64,000 nucleotides of DNA from Haladaptatus cibarius D43 (GTDB lineage Archaea > Halobacteriota > Halobacteria > Halobacteriales > Haladaptataceae), in assembly GCF_000710615.1 (NCBI RefSeq), contig NZ_JDTH01000010.1, positions 49,851-113,850 on the forward strand, given 5' to 3'. Positions 1-9,435 of the stretch are shown in pieces; the stretch's first letter is position 1, and each line of letters starts with the position of its first letter. Under the pieces are notes generated by a model, which saw only the letters and a program-made list of their open reading frames with translations, was not told where the DNA came from and made no database searches. The position numbers were made by a program, and so were the translations under genes.

Positions 1-692
1 CCGAGATCGTCTGACTCTGGATGCTCAACCTTGACTTCTTTGGCGATTGCTTCTTTTATTGTTTGTCCGATTTCTACTATCTCCCCGAAATGATCCGCAT
101 TCAGCTTCACATCAAACTGTTCGGCATCACAGAACGCATAGAATGCTCCACCAAATGCAATGTCGAATCGGATCGTCCCCCAGGGTGGGACATGGACTGT
201 TTGATCTCGTGCGTAGACAAATGACGGAACATTTGTGAACTCCACTGATTCTACCACTCCCTTATGCCGATAAACGACCGCCGTTACGCGTCCAGCAGGA
301 GTATCTATGACAATCTCATCATGATTGGGGGTGATTCCTAGTAAATTAGTATCCGCGGCTATCTTCGCAAGCGCGATGATGCCATGTCCGCACATTGTAC
401 TGTACCCTTCATTATGGAGGAAGAGTACCCCAAAGTCTGCATCATCATCGTTTGGTTCGGTAACAACGGCCCCATACATATCCGCATGTCCTCGCGGTTC
501 CCACATGAGTGCCCGTCGGTATTCATCTAGTTCCTGTTCCATATATCGCCGTTTCGCCCGAACTGTGGTACCTTCTAACGGGGGTAGTCCGTTGGTGATG
601 ACTCGAAGGGGCTCGCCACCCGTATGAGCATCAACGGTTTCAATTTCGGTCCACTCCTCCGGCGGTTGCCAGGTCGGATCGGTAGCATTCAT
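1..692 (-). CDS. Proline racemase-family enzyme (hydroxyproline epimerase or dehydratase), 3' end missing
   Basis: The start is an ATG at 692 on the minus strand; the gene runs off the left edge after about 230 residues of a family usually 330-350 long. The family signature is visible: DAHTGGEPLR at residues 21-30 and MCGHG with the first catalytic Cys near residue 101. Known family members are proline racemases, trans-4-hydroxyproline 2-epimerases (Cys/Cys) and trans-3-hydroxyproline dehydratases (second Cys replaced by Thr). The second catalytic position lies outside the window, so the reaction cannot be assigned. It is divergent from a DAO-family FAD oxidoreductase, the usual partner of the epimerase in hydroxyproline pathways, and close to PutP and P5C-type dehydrogenase genes. 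I infer a role in hydroxyproline or D-proline use. Confidence 0.85.
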   Translation of the reverse strand, partial: MNATDPTWQPPEEWTEIETVDAHTGGEPLRVITNGLPPLEGTTVRAKRRYMEQELDEYRRALMWEPRGHADMYGAVVTEPNDDDADFGVLFLHNEGYSTMCGHGIIALAKIAADTNLLGITPNHDEIVIDTPAGRVTAVVYRHKGVVESVEFTNVPSFVYARDQTVHVPPWGTIRFDIAFGGAFYAFCDAEQFDVKLNADHFGEIVEIGQTIKEAIAKEVKVEHPESDDL

Positions 693-850
693 AATCGATC
701 TTTCTCGTTTGGGGGTTCGTCGAGACGGATTCGACACGTTGCTCAGAATCAAACTTCCTCGCTAACTACTTATATCTATAGGTGACTGTGAATCATCATC
801 TGGTTCCTCGAACCACACAATTATGTGTATTGAACTGGAATTCACCGCTC

Positions 851-2008
851 ATGCGGGTGATTATCATTGGCGGTGGCATCATTGGATTGGCGTCTGCGTA
901 TTACCTTAGACAACGCGAAATCGACGTCACGGTACTTGAGAAATCGACGATCGGATCCGGAAGTACCGATCGGGCTAATGGCGGTATCCGAGCTCAGTTT
1001 TCATCACCGGTGAGTGCAGCCCTCTCAAAGGAGAGCATTAAGATATGGGAGACGTTCGATGAGGAATTTGACACCGATATTAGCTATCGTCGCCCAGGCT
1101 ATCTCTTCCTTGCCCGGACGGAATCAACAGTTGAACGTTTTCACGAGAATGTGCGACAACAGAACAAACTCGGTGTCGAGAGTGAGTTTGTGACTCCTGG
1201 TGAAGCTGAACAGCTGTGTCCGAAACTGAAATCCGACCAATTTCTCGGAGGAACGTACTGCCCTACTGACGGTTTCGCAGATCCCCATCTCGGATTGCAG
1301 GGATTCTCTATCGCTGCGAATGAGGCCGGTGCAGATATCCGAACAAACGTCGAGGTGACTGATGTGCTTCAGCGGGACTCAGACGGCAAGGTCACGGGAG
1401 TTCGGACGGATTCTGAGAAATTCAACGCTGACTACGTCGTAAATGCGACGGGTGCGTGGGCAAATGAAATCGGAGAAATGGTCGGACTCGATATTCCAAT
1501 TTCACCGCGCCGCCGTCAACTCATGGTCGTCGATCCGGAGAATCCAATTGACGATTCTGTTCCGTTCACGATTGACCTTGATCGAAGCGCTCACTTCAGA
1601 CCCGAACGCGACGGTGCGGCTGTTGTCGGTGGCCATTTTTCCGATGTTGACCCGGAAATGGATCCTGATGCCTATAAAGAGAAAATGGATTTGGATTGGG
1701 CTGCTAAAACGATTGAGGAGGCGTCGAAGTGTGCAGAGTATTTCGGCCCGGAGTCTCGTGTAAAGCGAGGTTGGGCTGGGCTGTACGCTGTGACTCCTGA
1801 TCACCATCCAATAATCGAAGAATCCTTTCCTGGATTCATTAACGCTGCTGGATTCTCGGGACATGGGTTTATGCAAGCTCCAGCAACAGGACAGATCGTG
1901 GCGGAACTCATCGCTGATGGCGACGCCTCACTGATCGATATTTCACAGCTAACTGCCGAACGGTTTTCCCGCGGTGTGCATCTCGAAGAGGGCACCGTGA
2001 TCAATTAA
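851..2008 (+). CDS. FAD-dependent oxidoreductase, DAO family (sarcosine/imino acid type)
   Basis: This 385-residue protein begins with a dinucleotide-binding motif (IIIGGGIIGLASAYYL, residues 3-18) and has the late GFSGHGF motif of the glycine/sarcosine oxidase-like DAO family. I chose ATG 851 because the FAD motif follows at once; an upstream GTG at 782 would add 23 unrelated residues. Members oxidise sarcosine, D-amino acids, proline or D-hydroxyproline and pass electrons to oxygen, quinone or ETF. It lies divergent from a proline racemase-family gene, and ETF genes lie 7 kb away, so D-hydroxyproline, D-proline or sarcosine are the leading substrates. The exact one is not decidable from sequence alone. 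Confidence 0.85.
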   Translation: MRVIIIGGGIIGLASAYYLRQREIDVTVLEKSTIGSGSTDRANGGIRAQFSSPVSAALSKESIKIWETFDEEFDTDISYRRPGYLFLARTESTVERFHENVRQQNKLGVESEFVTPGEAEQLCPKLKSDQFLGGTYCPTDGFADPHLGLQGFSIAANEAGADIRTNVEVTDVLQRDSDGKVTGVRTDSEKFNADYVVNATGAWANEIGEMVGLDIPISPRRRQLMVVDPENPIDDSVPFTIDLDRSAHFRPERDGAAVVGGHFSDVDPEMDPDAYKEKMDLDWAAKTIEEASKCAEYFGPESRVKRGWAGLYAVTPDHHPIIEESFPGFINAAGFSGHGFMQAPATGQIVAELIADGDASLIDISQLTAERFSRGVHLEEGTVIN

Positions 2009-2114
2009 GTGACGATGACGAATCCCTGACGGTCAGAAGGGAGCTAGCTATCTGGAACCCTCGAAAATAGTTCACCCATCCTAAATTATTTATACACATC
2101 TGCTTCCAAAAGAC

Positions 2115-2180
2115 ATGGGGACAGCTCAAGTAGACTCAGTCGAACCCACCCTCTCTTGGTTACCCCCTTTGAACCGTTGA
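2115..2180 (+). CDS. Possible leaderless 21-residue leader peptide
   Basis: A TTTATA box at about 2090-2095 sits roughly 20-25 bases before an ATG that opens a 21-codon frame ending at TGA 2178-2180. This is the arrangement of leaderless haloarchaeal genes. The frame lies in the 255-base gap before the aminotransferase, which has its own TATA box. No homolog is recognised. It could be a small protein, a leader peptide or chance. Confidence 0.2.
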   Translation: MGTAQVDSVEPTLSWLPPLNR

Positions 2181-2234
2181 AAATAGTAATTCTATACATT
2201 GATGGCATTCATGGGAACTCCATTGAATAATAGA

Positions 2235-2240
2235 TTTATA
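2235..2240 (+). promoter_or_regulatory. TATA box for the aminotransferase gene
   Basis: TTTATA is centred about 27 bases before ATG 2264. This fits leaderless transcription and favours that start over ATG 2255. Confidence 0.55.
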
Positions 2241-2263
2241 CCTCTGGACTGAAAATGCTCCAT

Positions 2264-3427
2264 ATGGTCAACATAGACCACTCTGCCAGCAGAATGGATC
2301 GGATTCCCTTCTCTGGAATACGGAAAATTTTCGAAGAGTGCGACCGACTCGAGCAATCTGGAACTGATGTTGTACACTTGGAAATCGGTCGTCCCGACTT
2401 CGATACGCCGAGTGAAATCAAGCAAGCTGGAAGTCAGGCACTTTCCGATGGACATGTCCACTACACCTCCAATTACGGAATTGCTCCGCTTCGATCAGCC
2501 CTTGCCGATAAGCTATCTGCTGAGAACAGGATCGATTATGAGCCAGAGAGCGAGATTGTCGTGACGACCGGCGCAACTGAGGCAATCTTTGTAACAATGC
2601 TCGCCCTAGTTGAAGAGGGTGACGAGGTACTAATTCCAGACCCCTGCTGGACGTACGCCTCTAGTATTCGCATGGCCGGCGGTAATCCAGTCACTTACGA
2701 GCTAGACCCGGAAACAGGCTTTAAGCCAGACCTCGATTCACTGACGGAAGCAGTATCAGAGCGAACTAAACTGTTAGTTCTGAACAGCCCCCACAATCCA
2801 ACTGGTGGTGTTGTAGACCAAGATACGTTGAACGCCATCGGGGACTTCGTGATCGACAATGACCTGTTGCTGCTCTCGGATGAGATCTACGAGAAAATCC
2901 GGTACGACGGTTCGGAGCACTTGAGTCCTGCCGCTGAAAATACCCTATTCAACCGGACGGTAACGATTAACGGGTTTTCCAAAGCGTATTCGATGACTGG
3001 ATGGCGACTTGGTTATCTCGCAGCTCCAGCCGAACTCATCAACTCAATTGTCCGTGTTCGGCAGTATACGACAACCTGTGCGCCGTCGATTTCACAACAT
3101 GCTGGCGTCCGTGCACTCCAAAGTGGTCTCCATGAACCGATGGTCAATGCGTTTGCACGTCGGCGTGAACGTATCATGGAGCGAATCGAAAACATTCCCG
3201 GGATGTCGTGTCCAACACTGTCGGGTGCCTTTTATGCCTTCCCGACAACACCTGACGGGTATCCTGATGAAGAAGAGTTTGTTTGGTCGCTCCTCCGAGA
3301 GGCAGGTGTTGCATTTGTCCCAGGATCCGTCTTTGGTGAGTCGGGACATGGCCGATTCCGAATTGCCTATTCCAATTCGGTCGAACGAATTGACGAGGCA
3401 TTCGATCGTCTTGAGGATTGGCTCTGA
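2264..3427 (+). CDS. Class I/II aminotransferase (aspartate aminotransferase-like, PLP)
   Basis: This 387-residue fold-type I aminotransferase shows the PLP-lysine motif NGFSKAYSMTGWRLGY (Lys near residue 239), the NSPHNPTGG loop and the DEIYEKIRYDG segment. The late GHGRFRIAYSNS segment carries the substrate-carboxylate Arg. The family moves amino groups from aspartate, alanine or aromatic amino acids to 2-oxoglutarate. ATG 2264 is preferred because the TATA box points to it; ATG 2255 would add three residues. It lies between the FAD oxidoreductase and PutP, so it probably handles amino or keto acids released by the island. Substrate specificity is not visible. Confidence 0.88.
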   Translation: MVNIDHSASRMDRIPFSGIRKIFEECDRLEQSGTDVVHLEIGRPDFDTPSEIKQAGSQALSDGHVHYTSNYGIAPLRSALADKLSAENRIDYEPESEIVVTTGATEAIFVTMLALVEEGDEVLIPDPCWTYASSIRMAGGNPVTYELDPETGFKPDLDSLTEAVSERTKLLVLNSPHNPTGGVVDQDTLNAIGDFVIDNDLLLLSDEIYEKIRYDGSEHLSPAAENTLFNRTVTINGFSKAYSMTGWRLGYLAAPAELINSIVRVRQYTTTCAPSISQHAGVRALQSGLHEPMVNAFARRRERIMERIENIPGMSCPTLSGAFYAFPTTPDGYPDEEEFVWSLLREAGVAFVPGSVFGESGHGRFRIAYSNSVERIDEAFDRLEDWL

Positions 3428-3556
3428 CTGAAACCTGGGGTATAAGCAGGAACTGTTAGCTGTTCCATTTCCGAAGGCCGATGAATTCACATCCTCTTTG
3501 TCATATTTTATCAATGTCACAAGCTACCATTCATCATTAACTATATGTATGAACAA

Positions 3557-3562
3557 GTTATA
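3557..3562 (+). promoter_or_regulatory. TATA box for putP
   Basis: GTTATA lies 24-29 bases before the ATG at 3586, consistent with a leaderless putP transcript. Confidence 0.5.
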
Positions 3563-3585
3563 GTGTTGGCTGGAGTAATGAAAGC

Positions 3586-5082
3586 ATGGTGCAAGCAGGC
3601 ACAAATACAGTTATGGGCTTAGTTGGATACTTAATAGTAGTTATATTAATAGGTTATTGGGGTTCGAAAAAAGTCGAATCGGAAGAAGACTTCTTTTTAG
3701 GTGGAGAGAAACTCCCTGGCTGGGCACTGGCACTCTCAGAGCGAAGTTCGGGGATGTCCGGATGGCTTCTTTTAGGTATGCCAGGATTGGCATGGGCGAC
3801 TGGACTTTCCTCTGTTTGGGTTCTCGTAGGTGCATCAGGTGGTGCGATCATTCAATGGGTAATCTACTCAAAGCCGTTTATGAACGGACGGAAGGAAACG
3901 GGGGCGATTACACCAATTGGACTTATTGCGGAGAAACTGCCAGGTGATTCACCGATGATACGGCTGCTTCCTGCCCTCGTGACATTCGTATTCTACATGG
4001 GATACGTCGGGTCGCAGTTCCTCGCTGGTGGGAAGATTCTCCAGCAGATTTTCGGAATCACGCCTCTCACGGGACTGCTTATCGTCGCGGTCATGATTAT
4101 CGCTTACTCCCTTGCCGGTGGCTTCCTGGCCGTCGTTTGGACCGATGCATTGCAAGCATTGTTGATGGTGTTTACTCTCATCGTTTTGCCCGCGATACTA
4201 CTCGTGAGCGTCGTTAGTGATCCCTCGCTTTCAGTCATGGGTAGCTTGGAAGCAGCTGGTGAGGGACGAGCGTCGTGGTTTGGAGGTAAGACCGGAGCAG
4301 CTGCACTGCTCCTCCTTGGCGCAAATCTGAGCTGGATTTTTGCTGACCTCGGTGGCTATCCTCACCTGGATGTCAGATTGATGGCGATGCCCAACAATGA
4401 GGAGCGAAAAACAGCGGTCATCATCGCAACCTTCTGGGGAATACTCACTTCCATTGGTGCAGTTCTCCTCGGCCTACTAACTCGAACCCTCCACGGTGCG
4501 CCCCAAGCGATTCAGGCCGACCGTGAGATGGTTCTCCCATTTATGGTTCTCGAACATACACCGGGACTCCTTGGTGGAATAATGCTCGCTGGTGCGCTCG
4601 CAGCGATGATGTCAACGGCTGACTCGCAACTCGTTGTCGCAAGTTCCGCTGCGGCACAAGACGTCTACAACAAAGTGGTTGCAAAAGAACGCACGTTCAG
4701 TGAGAAAACCCGACTTCGTATCTCACGAGCAGCAACGTTGATTGTTGGACTTGTCGGTCTTACCATTGCACTCTCCGTTGAAGATCTCGTTTATACCTTG
4801 GTAAGCTACTCTGCAACGGGACTGTTCTCGGCTTTCGGGCCAGCGTTCACCCTCCTGTTCTTCTGGCGGGACAATCTCTCAAAAGCTGGCGTTGCTGCAG
4901 CGTTCCTTGTCGGACCTGCAGTTACTATCCTGTGGACTGCATTAGGCTTCACATCAATTGTTACGGTTCGCCTTGTTGCCCCCCCGATTGGTTTTGCAGC
5001 CGCTATCCTCGCGTCGCTGATTTGGCCACGTGAGGAAGTAACTGAGACGCCGTCACCCGAAACACCGACGGTGCAGGACTAA
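3586..5082 (+). CDS. putP: Sodium/proline symporter (SSS family)
   Basis: This 498-residue, multi-spanning membrane protein (about 13 hydrophobic segments) has the PutP-type region ALSERSSGMSGWLLLGMPG at residues 49-67. This region sits around the Na+/proline site and is diagnostic within the SSS family. Length is typical for PutP. It would import proline with Na+, feeding the proline dehydrogenase (18.4 kb) and the P5C-type dehydrogenase that follows. It is monocistronic by spacing (158 bases upstream, 333 downstream). Another SSS protein at 37.8 kb lacks this motif, so the two probably carry different solutes. Confidence 0.88.
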   Translation: MVQAGTNTVMGLVGYLIVVILIGYWGSKKVESEEDFFLGGEKLPGWALALSERSSGMSGWLLLGMPGLAWATGLSSVWVLVGASGGAIIQWVIYSKPFMNGRKETGAITPIGLIAEKLPGDSPMIRLLPALVTFVFYMGYVGSQFLAGGKILQQIFGITPLTGLLIVAVMIIAYSLAGGFLAVVWTDALQALLMVFTLIVLPAILLVSVVSDPSLSVMGSLEAAGEGRASWFGGKTGAAALLLLGANLSWIFADLGGYPHLDVRLMAMPNNEERKTAVIIATFWGILTSIGAVLLGLLTRTLHGAPQAIQADREMVLPFMVLEHTPGLLGGIMLAGALAAMMSTADSQLVVASSAAAQDVYNKVVAKERTFSEKTRLRISRAATLIVGLVGLTIALSVEDLVYTLVSYSATGLFSAFGPAFTLLFFWRDNLSKAGVAAAFLVGPAVTILWTALGFTSIVTVRLVAPPIGFAAAILASLIWPREEVTETPSPETPTVQD

Positions 5083-5415
5083 TCGCCGCCGTATACTTCT
5101 CACCTCCGCTAAGCTCTCATAAGCCAGAAGCGGCCCAGTGCTACTATTGCTACACTAACCACGAGCAGAAGGATTTCCGTCGATGTCGGCTCTTCTATCG
5201 ATTGGCCTTGCTCGACTCGAAGATGTCTGAAAAAACCGGAACTTGCTCAGTCGGAAATCGGAGTAGACAGAAGTGGTCATGCTTTGCTTCCAATGAACTA
5301 CTCCACTATTATACTTCGTTATCCTCCATCAATTAGATGTGTTGATTAAAGTTAATATTTTGACACGAATTCACTCCGGCATCTTTATGAAGAGTTAGGA
5401 GGAAAATATGAACCG
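5083..5415. other. Intergenic; minus-strand remnant of a C-terminal membrane segment
   Basis: On the minus strand, a frame ending at TAG 5109-5111 reads about 45 residues with a strongly hydrophobic tail (TEILLLVVSVAIVALGRF). It has no ATG, so it looks like the orphan 3' end of a membrane protein. Before the next gene there is a TATA-like CTTTATG at 5382-5388 and a strong AGGAGG at 5397-5402. A minute frame ATG-AAC-CGA-TGA (5409-5420) overlaps the true start at 5416. Confidence 0.35.
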
Positions 5416-7014
5416 ATGAAGTCTGGTACCTTTGAGAACGAGCAAACCGTACAAACACACCAGCAAAAAGGAACCACAGAAGAGTTCCATCAAGCGTACG
5501 AAGATGCTGTCGAAACCGTTCGTGATGAGCTTGGAGGGGAGTATCCGCTTTGGATTTCCGGCCAGCCGGTTGAGACCGATGACACGTTTACGGTTACCAA
5601 TCCTGGTGATTTCGACCAAGTGATCGGAGAATTCGCCTCGGGCGAACCGAACCATGTCGATCAAGCCGTTGAGGCTGCCTCCGAAGCATTCGACGACTGG
5701 CGAAACACTTCCTGGGAGAAGCGAGCCGAAATCTTCAACCAAGCAGCCGACAATATTCATGACCGGAAGTACGAGCTCGTTGCGACAATGGCTCTTGAAA
5801 ACGGGAAAAATCGGGGTGAAGCAATCGCCGAAGTTGACGAGGCCATCGATTTCCTTCGATTCTACAGTCAGGAAATTGAAAGGAATAACGGTTACACGTT
5901 CGATAGAGGCGAACCAACACCGAACCAACACTGTACAAACGAACTTCTTCCATATGGTGTCTTCGGGGTTGTAACACCATTCAACTTCCCGTTGGCAATT
6001 CTGGCTGGAATGACGACCGGCGCAGTAATCACTGGAAACACTGCTGTCGTGAAACCGGCAAGCACGACTCCCTTGGTCGCGCATAAATTTATCGAAATAC
6101 TGAATGATGCAGGGATTCCGGATGGTGTCGTAAATCTCGTTACTGGTGGAGGCAGCTCAGTCGGACAACCACTGATCGAGCATGAAGACGTCGTCGGCTT
6201 TGCCTTCACGGGGTCTCGAAAGGTCGGTCTTACCATTCAGGAGACTTTCCAGGAGATGGGAAAACGAGGGCCAGTTGTCGCCGAATTGGGTGGCAAAAAC
6301 CCAGTCATTGTCTCTGATACAGCTGACCTGTCAAAAGCGGTGTCGGGAGTCAAGCTTGGGGCATTTTCTTTTAGCGGTCAAAAGTGTTCAGCGACATCTC
6401 GCGTCTATGTCCACGAAGATGTTATTGATTCGTTCACTGAGCAGTTGGTCGCAGAAACTATGGAGTTGACGATTGGCGTACCAGAAAACGAGGACACCGT
6501 AGTTTCACCGCTTATCGACGACAGTGCCTTGGATCGATATCACGAAATCTGCGACTTGGCACGGGCTGACGGTACAGTACATACTGGTGGTGAGCAGGTT
6601 GCCGACTCAGAACTACCCGAGGGTCGATACGTACAACCAACTGTCGTAACGGATATTCCGCACGACCATGAGCTCGCAACGGAGGAACATTTCCTCCCGT
6701 TTGTAACTATCCATCCCGTCTCAAGTCTTGACGAAGCGATTACCAAGGCTAACGATAGTGACTATGCACTTTGTGCTGGTCTCTTCTCCGAGGGTCAGGA
6801 AGAAATCGACGTCTGGTTCGATCGAATCGAATCTGGAATGTGTTACGTGAACCGCTCACAAAGTGCCACAACCGGAGCGCTAGTCCATGCACAACCCTTC
6901 GGTGGCTGGAAATTCTCCGGAACGACTGGTAAATTCGCTGGTGGCTATTGGTATCTTCCCCAATTTATGCGCCAACAGAGTCGAACAGTTGTCGGAGACG
7001 TTGGAAACCAATAA
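5416..7014 (+). CDS. Aldehyde dehydrogenase, 1-pyrroline-5-carboxylate/glutamate semialdehyde type
   Basis: This 532-residue ALDH has the general-base Glu in VAELGGKNPVI, the catalytic Cys in FSGQKCSATSR, and the NAD-binding segment TPFNFPLAIL. The segment IAEVDEAIDFLRFYSQEI resembles RocA/P5C dehydrogenases, which oxidise glutamate gamma-semialdehyde to glutamate with NAD. A 2-oxoglutarate-semialdehyde role in hydroxyproline breakdown is an alternative. An AGGAGG site lies 13 bases before the start. With PutP before it and PRODH 11 kb away, it most likely completes proline oxidation. Family assignment is secure; the exact semialdehyde is inferred. Confidence 0.88.
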   Translation: MKSGTFENEQTVQTHQQKGTTEEFHQAYEDAVETVRDELGGEYPLWISGQPVETDDTFTVTNPGDFDQVIGEFASGEPNHVDQAVEAASEAFDDWRNTSWEKRAEIFNQAADNIHDRKYELVATMALENGKNRGEAIAEVDEAIDFLRFYSQEIERNNGYTFDRGEPTPNQHCTNELLPYGVFGVVTPFNFPLAILAGMTTGAVITGNTAVVKPASTTPLVAHKFIEILNDAGIPDGVVNLVTGGGSSVGQPLIEHEDVVGFAFTGSRKVGLTIQETFQEMGKRGPVVAELGGKNPVIVSDTADLSKAVSGVKLGAFSFSGQKCSATSRVYVHEDVIDSFTEQLVAETMELTIGVPENEDTVVSPLIDDSALDRYHEICDLARADGTVHTGGEQVADSELPEGRYVQPTVVTDIPHDHELATEEHFLPFVTIHPVSSLDEAITKANDSDYALCAGLFSEGQEEIDVWFDRIESGMCYVNRSQSATTGALVHAQPFGGWKFSGTTGKFAGGYWYLPQFMRQQSRTVVGDVGNQ

Positions 7015-7190
7015 TTGACACACCGGTATCGTAATCAAAGCTGAACGGTCGAACCCCAACGTCTTTTCTTTAACATCTGAAAACAGGTTAAAGAGCTCGC
7101 TATCCCCCAGTGCCTGTGTATCAGCGTGTACCGCAGATGGATTCCTGCAACCGAACTACTAAATAGTGAGAGGACACCATTCCAACTGCT

Positions 7191-7982
7191 ATGACCCTTG
7201 GAATAGAGGACAATGTGGCGTTAGTTACAGCATCGAGCAGTGGCCTTGGCAGAGCGTCGGCCAGAGTGCTTGCTAAAGAAGACGCGAACGTCGTACTCAA
7301 CGGCCGAAACAAGACCGACATCAATGAAGCAGTTAGCGCCCTCGATGGTCTGGGGAATGGCAAGGTTATCGGTGTCCAAGGCGACCTCACGGAAAAAGAC
7401 GATATCAAGAACCTTGTTCAAACAACCGTCGATGAATTTGACCGGTTGGATCATCTCGTCACCAGCGCTGGTGGTCCACCAAGCGGGCCATTCACGGAAA
7501 CGACGGACGATGATTGGTATCACGCATTCGATTTGCTAGTCATGAGTGTGGTTCGTCTCGTTCGCGAATCGATTCCTCATCTTCAAGATGGTCAGGGCGG
7601 AACAATCGTCAATATCACATCTCGAAGTGTTAAAGAGGCTATTGACTCACTTGTACTTTCGAACTCGGTACGAATGGGCGTTATCGGTCTCGAAAAAACG
7701 CTCTCGAAAGAACTCGCGCCTGAAATCCGGGCAAATGCTGTGCTACCTGGTCCACACGAAACAAGCCGGATTCAGGAACTCGTTGAACAATCTGTCGAAC
7801 GGGGTGAATACGATTCCTACGAAGATGGACTGCAGGCACGTGGTGAAAGTATCCCACTCGGACGGATTGGTGATCCGAACGAACTCGGAGAAGTCGTTGC
7901 ATTCCTTTCTTCTCCCCGCTCGAGTTATTTAAATGGAGTCGCTATTCCGATTGATGGCGGAGCAGGTGCTGCAAACCTCTAA
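7191..7982 (+). CDS. SDR-family oxidoreductase with an atypical active site
   Basis: This 263-residue protein has the Rossmann motif TASSSGLG near the N-terminus, the SAGGPP segment in place of NNAG, and the C-terminal GVAIPIDGG typical of FabG-like SDRs. The usual YxxxK pair is absent: the aligned stretch reads LSNSVRMG, so Tyr and Lys are replaced by Leu and Arg. A subgroup of SDRs annotated as 3-oxoacyl-ACP reductases shares this change, and its chemistry is poorly known to me. It lies between the P5C-type dehydrogenase and a cupin gene, both on the same strand, and may act on a keto or hydroxy acid of the island. Confidence 0.8.
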   Translation: MTLGIEDNVALVTASSSGLGRASARVLAKEDANVVLNGRNKTDINEAVSALDGLGNGKVIGVQGDLTEKDDIKNLVQTTVDEFDRLDHLVTSAGGPPSGPFTETTDDDWYHAFDLLVMSVVRLVRESIPHLQDGQGGTIVNITSRSVKEAIDSLVLSNSVRMGVIGLEKTLSKELAPEIRANAVLPGPHETSRIQELVEQSVERGEYDSYEDGLQARGESIPLGRIGDPNELGEVVAFLSSPRSSYLNGVAIPIDGGAGAANL

Positions 7983-8102
7983 CCTACTTTCCTGCCGTCT
8001 GTTGTAATGCGATTAGATGGAAGTAGAGTATACTCCTTAGTGGAAGACACGGCTCCTCCACAATATTAAAATAGCATGTACCCTATCTAATAGACGGAAC
8101 AG

Positions 8103-8450
8103 ATGAAGTCTGTAAGCTTTAGTAACGCGGATACGTACGAACCTGACGACGGATGGCAGCGTGTGTCACTTGCCGGTAGTGACCAATTCACGTTCGAGTG
8201 GTTTGAGAAACCTCCAGGTCATTCGTCCCCAATGCACGACCATGAGAATGAGCAGGTTTGTATCGTTCTCCAGGGTGAACTCACTATTCACACAGAAGAT
8301 GACAAAACCACCCTCGAGCGGTTCGACTCTGCCTGGCTAGATGCGTGGGAATCTCACCGTGTCGAAAATACCGGGGACGATCGCGCCGTCGCAATTGATG
8401 TCTTTGCACCCGGCCGAGGCTTCGAATTCTGGACCGACCGAGAAGACTAG
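8103..8450 (+). CDS. Small cupin-domain protein
   Basis: This 115-residue single-domain cupin shows motif 1 as HSSPMHDHENEQVCIVLQGEL (residues about 40-60) and motif 2 around WLDAWESHRVENTGD. The His and Glu positions form a plausible metal site. Such small cupins act as isomerases, dioxygenases or sensors, and sequence alone does not choose. It follows the SDR gene by 120 bases on the same strand and converges on the ETF genes. Confidence 0.75.
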   Translation: MKSVSFSNADTYEPDDGWQRVSLAGSDQFTFEWFEKPPGHSSPMHDHENEQVCIVLQGELTIHTEDDKTTLERFDSAWLDAWESHRVENTGDDRAVAIDVFAPGRGFEFWTDRED

Positions 8451-8487
8451 TAGCGCATGATCTACTTAGAAAAATACATCACTGTTA

Positions 8488-9435
8488 TTATTCGAACTGG
8501 CTGATTAGCGACGGCACGACTTCGAAAAGGTCGTCAACGATACCATAATCTGCAATATCGAAGATAGGGGCATTTGGATCAGTATTGATTGCAACGATGG
8601 TGTCTGAACCCTTCATGCCTGCGACGTGCTGGACTGCTCCGGAAATTCCGATGGCAAGATAAACGTCCGGGGTTACAACCTTGCCCGACTGTCCAACTTG
8701 TCTGCTATCTGGCAGCCATCCATTATCAACTATCGGTCGTGATGCTGATAGGGTTGCGTCCATCACTTCTGCAAGTTCCTGAATAAGAGTGAGATTATCT
8801 TCTTCCTCAATACCTCGTCCGATGCTAATGAGTATGTCTGCTTGTGAGATGTCGACATCTCCATCCATGACATCAACGAATTTTTCGACAGCTACTGTGG
8901 ATCTCTCGATATCGACAGGAAACTCACGCACAGTGGCAGAGCCTGACGAATTTGCTTTTACCCACTCAGTACTTCGAATGGTTGCAACCGGGACACCATC
9001 TGTAACTACAATATCTGTTTCAACCTTCGATCCATGTCGCTCGCGTGTTAGCACGATTTTATCATTGGTTTCGATGCCAGTGACGTCTGTAACGATCGGT
9101 GTATCGAGTGTGCTTGCAACGGCGGGTGCATAGTCTAGGCCATTGACACTGTGCGGCATCACGACGCCAACCAAATTTCGCTCGCTGGCAAGCGAAACAA
9201 TGCTTTGATGATAGATATCGTGGTTGAACTTCTCCCCTTCAGGAACCCAGTAAACCGTATCTACACCACTACGATTCAATTCACTCGCAAATTTCTTTGA
9301 ATTCTCTCCAATGACTACGACCGCGAGAGAGGCATCGAGACCGCTGGCAAGCTCCTTACCTGCGGTTATTGCTTCAAAGCTTACATCACGAAGCTCTCCA
9401 CCACGGTGTTCTGCGACTACCAGAACTTCACTCAT
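8488..9435 (-). CDS. etfA: Electron transfer flavoprotein alpha subunit
   Basis: This 315-residue protein has the C-terminal FAD domain of EtfA/Fix[31 protein letters not shown], and [10 protein letters not shown] followed by [10 protein letters not shown]. Its start overlaps the beta-subunit stop (TAATG), so the two are translationally coupled. ETF takes electrons from flavin dehydrogenases and passes them to the quinone pool. Here the likely donors are the DAO-family oxidoreductase and proline dehydrogenase. Confidence 0.93.
   Translation of the reverse strand: MSEVLVVAEHRGGELRDVSFEAITAGKELASGLDASLAVVVIGENSKKFASELNRSGVDTVYWVPEGEKFNHDIYHQSIVSLASERNLVGVVMPHSVNGLDYAPAVASTLDTPIVTDVTGIETNDKIVLTRERHGSKVETDIVVTDGVPVATIRSTEWVKANSSGSATVREFPVDIERSTVAVEKFVDVMDGDVDISQADILISIGRGIEEEDNLTLIQELAEVMDATLSASRPIVDNGWLPDSRQVGQSGKVVTPDVYLAIGISGAVQHVAGMKGSDTIVAINTDPNAPIFDIADYGIVDDLFEVVPSLISQFE

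Noticed and set aside
325..627. Plus-strand 100-codon frame
   Set aside because: It lies inside the minus-strand proline racemase-family gene, which has clear motifs.
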